From: an uncultured Helcococcus sp.
GTDB lineage: Bacteria > Bacillota > Clostridia > Tissierellales > Peptoniphilaceae
Direction: 5' to 3'
DNA length: 39,890 bases
NCBI GenBank assembly: GCA_937926545.1
Contig: CALAZW010000012.1
Span: forward strand, 1 to 39,890
The position numbers and the translations under genes were made by a program. Shown piece by piece: positions 14,982 to 23,487 of this stretch (position 1 is the first letter of the stretch; every line of letters starts with the position of its first letter). Below the pieces are notes generated by a model. It was not told the origin of the DNA. It made no database searches and was given only the letters and a program-made list of their open reading frames with translations.

Positions 14982-16100
14982 ATGTTACGGAAAATATTAC
15001 AATTATTATTTTCTGTATTTGGGGGAGCTTTGGGATATATTCTCGTTGAGTTGGGAATATATGTAAAGCTCGTAAAGACCCAGAATACATTATTTTTAGT
15101 ACTAATATATTTAGTATTTGTTTTAATTGGCTTTGTTTTATTTTATTTAATATCGCCAAAACTTAATAACTTGCTGCAGAAGGCTCTGGAAAAAACAGAG
15201 ACATCCTTGCAAACTGTACCACCTATAGATGTGGCATTTGGAGCGGTTGGTCTATTATTTGGACTTATTCTTTCATTTTTTATTACTAAACCATTCTCTC
15301 TAATTAACATGCCTGTTATAGGAAACTTTATAGAAGTAGTGCTTACCATAGTAGTTTACTTTATAGTGGGTACATTTTTCATGAGACTTGCCATTAGGAG
15401 CAAGGATGAGATTATTTCTTTTTTCAACAGGGAAAAGTTGCAAGAAAAGGAAAAAGAAAAGAAAATCATTAAGAAAAATAAAATAAATCTGAAGGAGCTA
15501 AAGGACCAAAATCCCAAAATACTTGATACGTCAGTAATAATAGATGGAAGAATTCTTCCCATAGTGGAAACAGGTTTTGTGGAAGGGCCTTTAGTTATTT
15601 CAGAATTTGTCTTGGAAGAACTACAATTTATAGCAGACTCTTCAGATGACCTTAAGAGAGAGAGGGGAAGAAGGGGCCTGGATATAGTGAAGAAGTTACA
15701 AGAATTAGATAACATAAAAGTTATAATTACAGACAAGGATTATGATAATATTAAAGAAGTAGATACAAAGTTGTTAAGGCTGACCAAGGACTTAAACGGT
15801 AAGATAGTAACCAATGATTACAATCTTAATAAGGTGGCCTTGGTTCAAGCCCTAGAGGTCTTAAATGTTAATGACCTGGCCAACTCTGTAAAAACTATTG
15901 TTATACCAGGGGAACAAATGATGGTAAATATTATTAAAGAAGGGAAGGAAAAGGATCAAGGTTTAGCCTACCTGGAAGATGGAACCATGATAGTAATAGA
16001 GTCTGGTAAGGCTCTTATAGGACAAGAGGTCCATGTCATGGTGACAACAGTTTTACAAACTGCTGCAGGTAAGATGATTTTTGCGAAACCTATGAAGTAA
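14982..16100 (+). CDS. yacL: PIN/TRAM-domain membrane protein (YacL family)
   Basis: The 372-residue protein has four N-terminal membrane segments (about 5-28, 37-58, 83-105 and 110-135), a basic linker, a PIN-type nuclease domain starting at KILDTSVIIDGRI with acidic residues in EFVLEELQFIADS, DLKRERGRRG and KIVTNDYNLNKVA, and a TRAM domain near the C-terminus (GKALIGQEVHVMVTTVLQT). A membrane-tied RNase is the likely activity, with unknown target RNA. In Firmicutes ispD often follows yacL; here a DUF1002 gene does. Confidence 0.93.
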   Translation: MLRKILQLLFSVFGGALGYILVELGIYVKLVKTQNTLFLVLIYLVFVLIGFVLFYLISPKLNNLLQKALEKTETSLQTVPPIDVAFGAVGLLFGLILSFFITKPFSLINMPVIGNFIEVVLTIVVYFIVGTFFMRLAIRSKDEIISFFNREKLQEKEKEKKIIKKNKINLKELKDQNPKILDTSVIIDGRILPIVETGFVEGPLVISEFVLEELQFIADSSDDLKRERGRRGLDIVKKLQELDNIKVIITDKDYDNIKEVDTKLLRLTKDLNGKIVTNDYNLNKVALVQALEVLNVNDLANSVKTIVIPGEQMMVNIIKEGKEKDQGLAYLEDGTMIVIESGKALIGQEVHVMVTTVLQTAAGKMIFAKPMK

Positions 16101-16106
16101 AATATT

Positions 16107-17066
16107 ATGAAAAAGACAACAAGATTTTTAGCTTTATTTTTAGCAGTCCTTATGGTTTTAGGTATTTTTGCCTCAGCTGTAATGGCAGCAGAGATAGACA
16201 CGGAAGTTATAGATGAAAAGTGGGGTAAGCCTACTTTTGCCTATGGAGCAGCCCTAGATGAAAAGAGTCTAGAGGAAACCATGAAGAAGCTGGACATAAA
16301 AAATAAGGACAATGTTAATTTTGTCAAGGTTGATGCCGGCGACTTGAAAAAATACCTGGGAGGGGAGACCAGCGACTCAAACATGATCTCTTCCATCTTG
16401 GTTAAAAAGGAAAACAAGGGACATGGGGTTAAGGTAATAATCGAAACTCCAGAAAACATTAGCCAGGTAAAGGATGTTCAATATGCCAATGCAGCCATTA
16501 CGGCAGGTGTATCAGACGCTACTATCATGGTGGCAGCCTATAAGCCAGTAACAGGTGAAGCTGCCCTTACAGGGGTTTACAAGGCCTTTGAGGCCAATGG
16601 AGATGCCTTGGAAGAGGATAGGATTGAAGTTGCCAATGAAGAGTTGGAAACGGTAAATGGCATAGTCCAAGAACACAAGGATGAAGAAGGTTTTAGCTCA
16701 GAAGAGTTAAACAAGGCCATAGTTGATATTAAGGAATCCTTGATTGAATTAAAGAAGAAAACTGGGGATTTGGCTACCAGGGAAGAAATAGAAGAAATAA
16801 TAAACAAGGCCTTAAAAGATTACGACCTGGACAAGGTGGTAAGTCAAATAAATATAGATAAATTGGTAGTGTTTTTCAATAATTTCCAAAACACATCAGC
16901 CATAGACTCTGATGCCATTCTAAAGCAATTAAATGAGCTAGGAGACAACTTAAAAGAAACAATAGGCAATTACTATCAACAAGCTCAAGAGTCGGGCTTC
17001 TTAGATAAGCTAGCTGATTTCTTTAGAAGTGTAGGCCAAGCCATAATGAATCTATTCAGTAGATAA
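16107..17066 (+). CDS. DUF1002 (YpuA-like) secreted protein
   Basis: A 319-residue protein with a clear signal peptide (MKKTTRFLALFLAVLMVLGIF, cleavage probably after VMAA). DUF1002 features are the TFAYGAALDEKSLEETMKKL opening, the ITAGVSDATIMVAAYKPVTGE strand and the TGVYKAFEANG helix. A long helical tail follows (about residues 175-300). No function is established. It begins only 6 bases after the yacL stop and has no clear Shine-Dalgarno site, so it probably depends on coupled translation. A weak terminator follows. Confidence 0.82.
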   Translation: MKKTTRFLALFLAVLMVLGIFASAVMAAEIDTEVIDEKWGKPTFAYGAALDEKSLEETMKKLDIKNKDNVNFVKVDAGDLKKYLGGETSDSNMISSILVKKENKGHGVKVIIETPENISQVKDVQYANAAITAGVSDATIMVAAYKPVTGEAALTGVYKAFEANGDALEEDRIEVANEELETVNGIVQEHKDEEGFSSEELNKAIVDIKESLIELKKKTGDLATREEIEEIINKALKDYDLDKVVSQINIDKLVVFFNNFQNTSAIDSDAILKQLNELGDNLKETIGNYYQQAQESGFLDKLADFFRSVGQAIMNLFSR

Positions 17067-17090
17067 GCCCAAGTTATTTGGGTTTATTTA
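17066..17090 (+). terminator. Weak intrinsic terminator
   Basis: CCCAA (17068-17072) and TTGGG (17078-17082) followed by TTTATTTA, after the DUF1002 stop. Confidence 0.6.
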
Positions 17091-17123
17091 CTTATGTATA
17101 GAATATACAAGAAAAGTGATTTA

Positions 17124-17132
17124 TGATATACT
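17124..17132 (+). promoter_or_regulatory. Extended -10 promoter element of degV
   Basis: TG-A-TATACT (17124-17132), 34 bases before the chosen start. No consensus -35. Confidence 0.5.
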
Positions 17133-17165
17133 CATTTTAGTCATTTGTATACTAAGGAGGGAATA

Positions 17166-18026
17166 ATGGCAAAATATAAATTATTTACAGACAGTAATGT
17201 CGACTTGCCTAAGGAACTGTTAGAAAAGCTCAATGTTTCCATATTGCCTATGAATATAGTCATGGATGACGTAAATTATTTAGACATTGTAGATATTAGT
17301 CCAGATGATATTTTGGACTATGGTGAGAGGACCAAGAAGACACCTAAGACTGCCAGTCCAACTCTGGAAGCTGCAATAAATGTATTAAAAGAGATGGAAG
17401 ACTATGATTATGGAATATTTTTCATGATTTCATCAAAGGTTTCCTCCTCTACATATATGATAGTTAATAATGCCATACAATATATGAATTTACAAGATAG
17501 GGTAGTTGCAATAGATACCAAAAGTTTATCTGGAGGTACAGGCCAACTCATCATGAAGGCCCAAAGCTTGATAGATGAAGGTCTTTATTTTTCTCAGATA
17601 ATAGACATATTAAAAGAGGATGTTAAAAGACTACATACGGGATTTGTAATAGATTCATTAGACTACCTATATTATGGGGGAAGATGTTCACAAATGTCTG
17701 TTCTATTTACAGGCACACTTAAGATCAAGCCTTGTATCAACTTGGTTGATGGCGAGATGAAGGTGGTAAAAAAGTACAGGGGAAACCTACTTAAGGTAAT
17801 GGATAAGTACGTAAATGACATGACTAAGGAATTAGATAATATAGAAGATGACAGGATTATTATCACCCATACCAGAATGGATGAGGAAGCCCTGACCCAT
17901 GTGATTAGGAAGATAGAAGACTTGCATTACTTTAAGGATATTGTAGTCGCTGATGCATCGGCGACCATAACCAGTCATGGAGGTCCCAATACATTAGGTT
18001 TATTTTATTTTATCAAGCACTTATAG
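17166..18026 (+). CDS. DegV family fatty-acid-binding protein
   Basis: I chose the ATG at 17166 (286 residues, MAKYKLFTDSNVDLP) because AAGGAGGG lies 6 bases upstream; the earlier in-frame ATG at 17145 has no site. DegV features are TDSNVDLPKEL, the TASPTLEAAINV segment, the ISSKVSSST loop, the DTKSLSGGTGQLI loop, and HGGPNTLGLFYF at the end. DegV/FakB proteins hold a fatty acid for FakA-dependent phosphorylation. No fakA is in the window, so the lipid-donor role is inferred from the family. It is co-transcribed with the FMN-binding lipoprotein. Confidence 0.92.
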   Translation: MAKYKLFTDSNVDLPKELLEKLNVSILPMNIVMDDVNYLDIVDISPDDILDYGERTKKTPKTASPTLEAAINVLKEMEDYDYGIFFMISSKVSSSTYMIVNNAIQYMNLQDRVVAIDTKSLSGGTGQLIMKAQSLIDEGLYFSQIIDILKEDVKRLHTGFVIDSLDYLYYGGRCSQMSVLFTGTLKIKPCINLVDGEMKVVKKYRGNLLKVMDKYVNDMTKELDNIEDDRIIITHTRMDEEALTHVIRKIEDLHYFKDIVVADASATITSHGGPNTLGLFYFIKHL

Positions 18027-18035
18027 GAGGACACC

Positions 18036-18392
18036 ATGAAGAAGAAGATATTATTTTTACTTGCTAGTCTTATTATGATTCTTAGTCTGGTTGGATGTGC
18101 TTCTTCTAGGAAATATAGGCCAGGAGTTTATCAGGCCAGTGCCAAGGGCTATTACTATGAAGGAAAAGAGATCGTCTTAACGGTTACCATAAATGAAGAA
18201 GGTCAAATTTCTGATGTGAAGATTTTAGACCATGGTGAGACCCCAGAGACTGGTGGCAAGGCCCTGGAAGAGCTGGTAAAAGATGTAATTGACAGTAATA
18301 GTAAGGACGTAGATATGGTATCCAAGGCTACAGTGACTAGTAAGGGATTTTTAGAAGCCTTAGATTTGGCCTTGGAAAAGGCTAAAAAATAA
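18036..18392 (+). CDS. FMN-binding domain lipoprotein
   Basis: The 118-residue protein begins with a lipoprotein signal and lipobox (LSLVGC, Cys21). The rest is one FMN_bind domain: YRPGVYQASAKGYY, VTINEEGQISDVKILDHGET, and DMVSKATVTSKGFLEAL, where the SKAT threonine corresponds to the residue flavinylated by ApbE in this family. Such lipoproteins carry covalent FMN outside the membrane and take part in extracellular electron transfer. No apbE is in the window. Start has an AGGAGG site 9 bases after degV. Confidence 0.85.
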   Translation: MKKKILFLLASLIMILSLVGCASSRKYRPGVYQASAKGYYYEGKEIVLTVTINEEGQISDVKILDHGETPETGGKALEELVKDVIDSNSKDVDMVSKATVTSKGFLEALDLALEKAKK

Positions 18393-18400
18393 GAAAAATG

Positions 18401-18429
18401 TTGAAAAAATTTTGATTTTAGATTAAAAT
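18401..18429 (+). promoter_or_regulatory. Promoter of the L25 gene
   Basis: -35 TTGAAA (18401-18406), 17 bases, -10 TAAAAT (18424-18429). Confidence 0.6.
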
Positions 18430-18462
18430 GTATTAATTGAAGTATGACTTTGAGGAGGAAAA

Positions 18463-19104
18463 ATGGAAGATATTAGATTAAATATTGAGCTTAGAGAAGG
18501 TAAGGGCTCAAACGCAACAAGAAAATTAAGAGAAGATAGAATAGTTCCTGCTGTTATTTACCAAAGAGGTGAAGATAACATGTCAGTTCAAATGTTAGAA
18601 AAAGAATTAGACAAGGTTATTGAACAAGCAGGTACATCAACAATTATTACCTTAGTATTAGACGGTAAGGAAAAGAAAGTTCTTATTAAGGACTATCAAA
18701 AACATCCTTATAAAAACAGATACCTACACGTTGACTTCCAAGGTGTAAGAATGGATGAAACTATTAAGGTTACTGTTCCAGTAGTATTGGTAGGTAGAAA
18801 TGAAATATCCTTACAACCATCAGTATTGATTCAAAACTTAGACGAAATCGAAGTTGAATCATTACCAGCTTATATTCCACAAACTGCAGAAGTTAATGTT
18901 AATGACATGGAATATGATGAATCTAAATTCGTTAAGGACTTAGATATATTTACTGATGAAAATGTAACTATCCTACTTGAAGAAGACGAAGTAGTATGTA
19001 CATTGACTGAACCAAAAGAAGAAATAATTGACGAAGATGCTGAAGAAGTAGATGCAGCAGACGTTGAAGTAATTGGTGAAGACGAAGCAGAAGATCAAGA
19101 ATAA
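18463..19104 (+). CDS. rplY: 50S ribosomal protein L25 (general stress protein Ctc type)
   Basis: The 213-residue protein has an L25 domain that binds 5S rRNA (LNIELREGKGSNATRKLR, VPAVIYQRGED, HVDFQGVRMDE) and a C-terminal TL5/Ctc domain (VTVPVVLVGR, LEVESLPAYIPQ-like IEVESLPAYIPQTAEVN). It ends in an acidic tail rich in E and D. Codons differ from the neighbours: many AT-ending, few AGG, as expected for a highly expressed gene. A strong terminator follows. Confidence 0.95.
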   Translation: MEDIRLNIELREGKGSNATRKLREDRIVPAVIYQRGEDNMSVQMLEKELDKVIEQAGTSTIITLVLDGKEKKVLIKDYQKHPYKNRYLHVDFQGVRMDETIKVTVPVVLVGRNEISLQPSVLIQNLDEIEVESLPAYIPQTAEVNVNDMEYDESKFVKDLDIFTDENVTILLEEDEVVCTLTEPKEEIIDEDAEEVDAADVEVIGEDEAEDQE

Positions 19105-19107
19105 TAG

Positions 19108-19134
19108 AAACTCGGTTTATCCGAGTTTTTTCTT
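19108..19134 (+). terminator. Intrinsic terminator after the L25 gene
   Basis: AAACTCGG (19108-19115) pairs with CCGAGTTT (19121-19128), followed by a T-run. Confidence 0.93.
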
Positions 19135-19150
19135 TTTAAATAAAATAGGC

Positions 19151-19180
19151 ATAAAAATAGCAACCCGCAGGTTGCTATTA
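19151..19180 (-). terminator. Intrinsic terminator of the NCS2 permease gene
   Basis: AATAGCAACC (19156-19165) and GGTTGCTATT (19170-19179). On the minus strand a T-run follows. Confidence 0.88.
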
Positions 19181-19190
19181 TTTTATTAAC

Positions 19191-20498
19191 TTATTTGAAA
19201 GCTATAAATACATATCTTAGGGTAAATAAGATAGATATTATATACATTAGTAGGGACACGTCCTTACGGTGACCAGTCAAGGTCTTAAGCACTGTATAAG
19301 ATATCATACCAAATACTATACCTTCAGCTATTGAATAAGCAAATGGCATCATAATCAAGGTTATAAATGCTGGTATTGCCACTGTATAGTCAGTCCAATC
19401 AATACTTGCCACTGGGCTTATCATAAATAAACCAACAATTACTAGGGCAGGTGTTATGGCTGATGCTGGAATCAATAGGAAGATAGGGCTTAAAAACAGG
19501 GATATAAGAAATAATATGCCTGTTGTAAGTGATGTAAGTCCTGTTCTACCACCTTCGGCAACCCCTGCTGAAGATTCAACATAGGTTGTAACTGTTGATG
19601 TACCCATGGCAGCACCAACTGTTGTTCCGATTGCATCTGCTAAAAGAGCTTTTTCAACTCTTGGTAAGTTTCCGTCTTCATCAAGCATGCCTGTCTTTGA
19701 GGCAACGCCTGCTAGTGTTCCAACTGTATCAAACATATCCACGAATAAGAAGGTGAATACTACAATTAACATCTTACTTGAAAATACTTCCTTTAGGCCT
19801 ACGAACTTAAAAGCCACATCTCCCATTCCGCTTGGAATTGAGAAAGGTGTAAAGCCTTGTGGAATTACTGTAACTCCCATTGGAATACCAATTAGGGTTG
19901 TAGCTACGATACCTATAAGTATGGCTCCCTTAACCTGTTTTATTACCAAGACACCAGTTAATAGTATACCGATGATGGCAAGTAGAGGAGCGGCATCTGT
20001 CACATTTCCTAATTCTGTAATGGTACCTTGTCCGTTTTGGATGATTCCAGCATTTGTAAGTCCTATAAATGCTATAAATAAACCAATACCTGCAGAAACT
20101 GCATTTTTCAATTCTAGAGGTATAGAGTTAAAGATCAACTCCCTAACCTTGAAGAATGAAAGTAGTATAAAAATAAGTCCTTCAATAAATACTGCAGTAA
20201 GGGCAAATTGCCATGAGTAACCATAACGGATAACTACCGTATAAGTAAAGTAGGCGTTAAGTCCCATCCCAGGTCCAAGAGCAAATGGATAATTTGCAAG
20301 TAGGGCCATTAGGATAGTTGCGATTCCCGATGCCAGGGCTGTTGCTGTGAATACTCCATTAGGATTCATTCCTGTTTCTGCCAACATATTAGGGTTAACC
20401 GCTAATATATAGGCCATAGTCATAAATGTTGTAATACCGGCGATGATCTCTGTCTTTACATCCGTATTGTTTTCCTTAAGTTTAAAAAACTTTTCCAA
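19191..20498 (-). CDS. NCS2 family purine permease (AzgA/PbuG-like)
   Basis: The 435-residue protein has 12-14 predicted membrane segments and the AzgA-subfamily opening (TEIIAGITTFMTMAYILAVN, then ANYPFALGPGMGLNAYFTY). The GTLAGVASKTGML and TSTVTTYVESSAGVAEGGRTG segments match the guanine/hypoxanthine-type permeases rather than UraA uracil carriers. It should import guanine, hypoxanthine or adenine with protons. No purine riboswitch is seen upstream, only a simple promoter. A single gene between terminators. Confidence 0.9.
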   Translation of the reverse strand: MEKFFKLKENNTDVKTEIIAGITTFMTMAYILAVNPNMLAETGMNPNGVFTATALASGIATILMALLANYPFALGPGMGLNAYFTYTVVIRYGYSWQFALTAVFIEGLIFILLSFFKVRELIFNSIPLELKNAVSAGIGLFIAFIGLTNAGIIQNGQGTITELGNVTDAAPLLAIIGILLTGVLVIKQVKGAILIGIVATTLIGIPMGVTVIPQGFTPFSIPSGMGDVAFKFVGLKEVFSSKMLIVVFTFLFVDMFDTVGTLAGVASKTGMLDEDGNLPRVEKALLADAIGTTVGAAMGTSTVTTYVESSAGVAEGGRTGLTSLTTGILFLISLFLSPIFLLIPASAITPALVIVGLFMISPVASIDWTDYTVAIPAFITLIMMPFAYSIAEGIVFGMISYTVLKTLTGHRKDVSLLMYIISILFTLRYVFIAFK

Positions 20499-20532
20499 AA
20501 TAAAGCCTCCTATTTAATTAGATTACAGATTA

Positions 20533-20560
20533 ATTCTATCAATATCTGACCTGGTGTCAA
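20533..20560 (-). promoter_or_regulatory. Promoter of the NCS2 permease gene
   Basis: On the minus strand, -35 TTGACA (20555-20560), 16 bases, -10 TAGAAT (20533-20538). The leader is about 30 bases. Confidence 0.75.
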
Positions 20561-20675
20561 TTTATTTTACCCAAAAGAATGAAAAAATATAAAAAAGTCC
20601 ACGTAAATCAACAGAAAACAAAAGCATCAAACACACAGAATAGACAAAACCACAGACATATTAAAAATAAGTAAT

Positions 20676-20704
20676 AAAAAAGTGGGAGATATTAAAACTC
20701 CCAC
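20676..20704 (-). terminator. Intrinsic terminator of the superoxide reductase gene
   Basis: GTGGGAG (20682-20688) and CTCCCAC (20698-20704). The minus strand runs into six Ts. Confidence 0.9.
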
Positions 20705-20715
20705 ATAAATCCAAA

Positions 20716-21090
20716 TTAATCTTCTAATTTTAATTCAATTGCATCTTCCCATAAACCATGGATATTGCAGTAACTTTGTGCTAAAACTGTACCATTTTTG
20801 TCAGTTTTGAAAGTTGCATATCCTGCTGGATCTGTAAATAGTTCACCTTCGCCGTGAGCTGAGAAATTAAAATCAGCAACTTCAACAGGTAATTTTGCTC
20901 CTTCAGCTAAGAAAAATACTTTAATCCAAGCTATGTGGTGTTCAAAAGTATTAGGATGGGCAATTTCTTCTCCAACCTTAACCTTAACAACTACATCTTC
21001 ACCCTTTTTAGCATTCTTAATTTCGATTGCAGGAACGTGTTTTTCGCCCTTCCAATCTCCAGTTTGTACTGTTTCATTTAAATATGTCAT
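20716..21090 (-). CDS. Superoxide reductase, neelaredoxin type
   Basis: I placed the start at 21090 (124 residues, MTYLNETVQTGDWKGEKHVP), behind AGGAGG; the longer upstream reading is hydrophobic and has no site. The single-iron centre is intact: Glu16-Lys17-His18, His45 (AHPNT), His51 (EHHIAWI), Cys108 and His111 (YCNIHGLWE). It reduces superoxide to peroxide, using rubredoxin or similar as donor. The N-terminal desulforedoxin Cys4 domain is absent, so this is a one-iron enzyme. Single gene with its own terminator. Confidence 0.95.
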   Translation of the reverse strand: MTYLNETVQTGDWKGEKHVPAIEIKNAKKGEDVVVKVKVGEEIAHPNTFEHHIAWIKVFFLAEGAKLPVEVADFNFSAHGEGELFTDPAGYATFKTDKNGTVLAQSYCNIHGLWEDAIELKLED

Positions 21091-21170
21091 AATATCCTCC
21101 TTTAAAGTTTTATCACTACTTCTATTAATATACCCTAAAAGGATAAATAATAACACTAATTTCATATATT

Positions 21171-21179
21171 TGTTATAAT
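21171..21179 (+). promoter_or_regulatory. Extended -10 promoter of the six-gene run
   Basis: TG-T-TATAAT (TATAAT at 21174-21179), 20 bases before the methyltransferase ATG. The -35 is poor (TAACAC). Confidence 0.55.
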
Positions 21180-21199
21180 TATTTTAGAAAGGGGCTAAT

Positions 21200-22339
21200 A
21201 TGAGACAAGTAAAGATAATAGCTACTACAGTATTTGGACTGGAGTCCATTGTAAAGGAAGAATGTGAAAAGTTAGGTTTTAAAGATATAGAAGTAGAAAA
21301 TGGAAAGGTGGAATTTACTGGGGACCAGGAGGATTTGGCCAAGGCCAACCTATGGCTAAGATCAGCTGAAAGAGTCTTGATTAAATTGGGAGAGTTTAAG
21401 GCCCTAACTTATGAAGATGTCTATCAAGGCATGAAAAAAATCGACTGGGAAAACTACCTGGACGAGGACGGTAAGTTTATAGTAAATGCCAAGTCAGTCA
21501 AGTCCAAACTCTACAGTCCAAGGGACCTTCAATCCATAGGAAAGAAGGCTATTGTGGACAGGCTAAGTAAGGAATATAATAAGGAATGGTTCAAGGAAAG
21601 TGATGAAAGGTACTCTCTAGAAATATCTCTTTTGAAGGACCAGGCAACAGTAACCTTGGACAGTTCGGGAGACGGCCTTCACAAGAGAGGCTATAGGACA
21701 GCTCAAAATGAGGCTCCCATGAAGGAAACCCTGGCCAGTTCCTTGATTTATTTATCCTACTGGGACAAGACCAGACCCTTGGTGGATCTATTTTGTGGTT
21801 CAGGAACCATCTTGATAGAGGCGGCCATGATGGCTAGAAATATAGCTCCTGGTATAGATAGGGACTTTGACTTTGTCCATTGGAAAAAATATGACAAGGA
21901 AATTTATAAGAGGGTAAGGGCTGAGGCCTTAAATAGTATAGACCAGGATGTGGAATTGGATATTTTAGGCTTTGATATAGATAGAAAGGCCATTAAGATA
22001 GCCAGGGACAATGCCTACAATGCAGGAGTTGATGATTGTATAAAGTTTGTGACCAAGGATATGAAGGAGGTAGGCCTTCTAAATAACTTTGGAGTTCTAA
22101 TATCCAATCCTCCCTATGGGGAAAGAATTGGGGAAAAAGAAGACCTGGAGGAAATTTACCAAAGTCTTCAAGGACTTATCTACAAACTTTCCACATGGTC
22201 CTTCTATATTATTACTAATGAGAAGAGCTTGGAAAAGAAGCTTAATAGAAGGGCAGATAGGAAGAGGAAGTTATACAATGGAAGAATTGAGGTAGATTAC
22301 TATCAATTTATTGGTCCTAATCCAGACTTGCTTAAGTAA
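21200..22339 (+). CDS. THUMP-domain 23S rRNA guanine-N2 methyltransferase-like protein (YpsC/RlmL N-terminal type)
   Basis: The 379-residue protein has an N-terminal ferredoxin-like and THUMP region (FGLESIVKEECEKLGF to about residue 150) and a Rossmann methyltransferase domain. Motif I is DLFCGSGTILIEAAMMARNIAPG, motif II GFDIDRKAIKIARDN, and the catalytic NPPYGERI follows. This matches the class that makes N2-methylguanosine in 23S rRNA (RlmL/YpsC). The exact target is inferred. First gene of a tightly packed run to 26600. Confidence 0.9.
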   Translation: MRQVKIIATTVFGLESIVKEECEKLGFKDIEVENGKVEFTGDQEDLAKANLWLRSAERVLIKLGEFKALTYEDVYQGMKKIDWENYLDEDGKFIVNAKSVKSKLYSPRDLQSIGKKAIVDRLSKEYNKEWFKESDERYSLEISLLKDQATVTLDSSGDGLHKRGYRTAQNEAPMKETLASSLIYLSYWDKTRPLVDLFCGSGTILIEAAMMARNIAPGIDRDFDFVHWKKYDKEIYKRVRAEALNSIDQDVELDILGFDIDRKAIKIARDNAYNAGVDDCIKFVTKDMKEVGLLNNFGVLISNPPYGERIGEKEDLEEIYQSLQGLIYKLSTWSFYIITNEKSLEKKLNRRADRKRKLYNGRIEVDYYQFIGPNPDLLK

Positions 22340-22351
22340 AGAGGTGATTTT

Positions 22352-23485
22352 TTGAAAGTAGATTTTAGTGGTGAGGATGTATCGAGGGTAACTAAGTTTG
22401 ATACGCTAAATTATCATGTCTTGGAATCCATGGATGATTTAGTTAGAATAATAGACTTGGAAGGCAATATTATCTATGAAAACACTGCCATGTCCAGGAC
22501 TGGAGACAAGATTTCCCTGGGGGTAAATTGTTGCAAGAGAAATGAGGAGGGCCATGCCCTTCAATGTATTTCTGAAATTTCAAAAAATCAAAAAAGATCC
22601 ATATCAAAAGAAATATATCAAAAGGACAAAATATATTCAGCCAAGTCCTCACCTGTCTATAATGAAATGGGTGAAGTTATAGCCCTAGTGGAAGTTTTTA
22701 GGGATATAACAGTGGCTAAGAGGATTCAAATTGAGCTATTCAATGCCAATAAGAAGATAAATGACGAGCTGATTTTGGCTAGAAACATTCAAAGGTCCAT
22801 CCTGCCTAGGAAAAAGATCTTTGAAGCCTTGGTTTTTGACTATGCCTATATACCTTCAGGCAACCTATCAGGAGATATCTTTGATATTATAGAGATAGAT
22901 GAGTCCAAGCTGGGCATCTATATAGCAGATGTTGTCGGCCATGGTATATCAGCTTCTATTATGACCATGTTTATTAGACAAACCATGAGAAATATACTCT
23001 TGGAGAAGAATTACTTGAGCCCGTCTGATACCATGTTAGAATTAAAGAGTAGGTTTTCAGAACTACACTTGGAACCAAGTCAATATTTTACTATCCTTTA
23101 TGCGGTGGTAGATATGGAAAAAAATGAAATGACATATGTAAATGCAGGTCACAATAGCAGGCCACTAATGTTTAATAATCAAAATATAGCCTTTTTACAA
23201 AATAGGGGGAAGTTTATCTCCAATATATTTCCCGATGAGGCCTATCATGAAAAAAAGGTGGATATACTACCAGGCTATCGCTTTTTGTTTTACACTGATG
23301 GACTTTTGGAAACTGCCAATAAGGCGGGAGAGTTTTACGGTGAAAAAAACCTGATGAGGTGGGTTAAGAAAAACAGGGGCAGAAAGGACTTTATAGAGGC
23401 CTTGGTAAGAGAGTTAAATGCCTATAGGTGGCTGGAGCAAAATGATGATATAGCCTTGCTATTGATGGATGTGAGAAAGGGGTAA
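22352..23485 (+). CDS. PAS-sensor PP2C-type (SpoIIE/RsbU-like) serine phosphatase
   Basis: The start is TTG at 22352 with GAGGTG upstream (377 residues). Residues about 25-125 form a PAS domain (DDLVRIIDLEGNIIYEN ... GEVIALVEVFRDIT) carrying a cysteine set NCCKRN and QC near residues 55-70. A coiled linker leads to a SpoIIE phosphatase domain with LARNIQRSILP, SGDIFDI, ADVVGHGISASIMT, AGHNSRPL, YTDGL and NDDIALLL. Metal-binding Asp-Gly pairs are intact, so it should be active. RsbU-type enzymes dephosphorylate anti-anti-sigma factors. None is in the window. Confidence 0.9.
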   Translation: MKVDFSGEDVSRVTKFDTLNYHVLESMDDLVRIIDLEGNIIYENTAMSRTGDKISLGVNCCKRNEEGHALQCISEISKNQKRSISKEIYQKDKIYSAKSSPVYNEMGEVIALVEVFRDITVAKRIQIELFNANKKINDELILARNIQRSILPRKKIFEALVFDYAYIPSGNLSGDIFDIIEIDESKLGIYIADVVGHGISASIMTMFIRQTMRNILLEKNYLSPSDTMLELKSRFSELHLEPSQYFTILYAVVDMEKNEMTYVNAGHNSRPLMFNNQNIAFLQNRGKFISNIFPDEAYHEKKVDILPGYRFLFYTDGLLETANKAGEFYGEKNLMRWVKKNRGRKDFIEALVRELNAYRWLEQNDDIALLLMDVRKG

Positions 23486-23487
23486 TT

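Noticed and set aside
20499..20715. Purine riboswitch before the NCS2 permease
   Set aside because: Promoter to start codon is only about 30 bases, with no aptamer motif.
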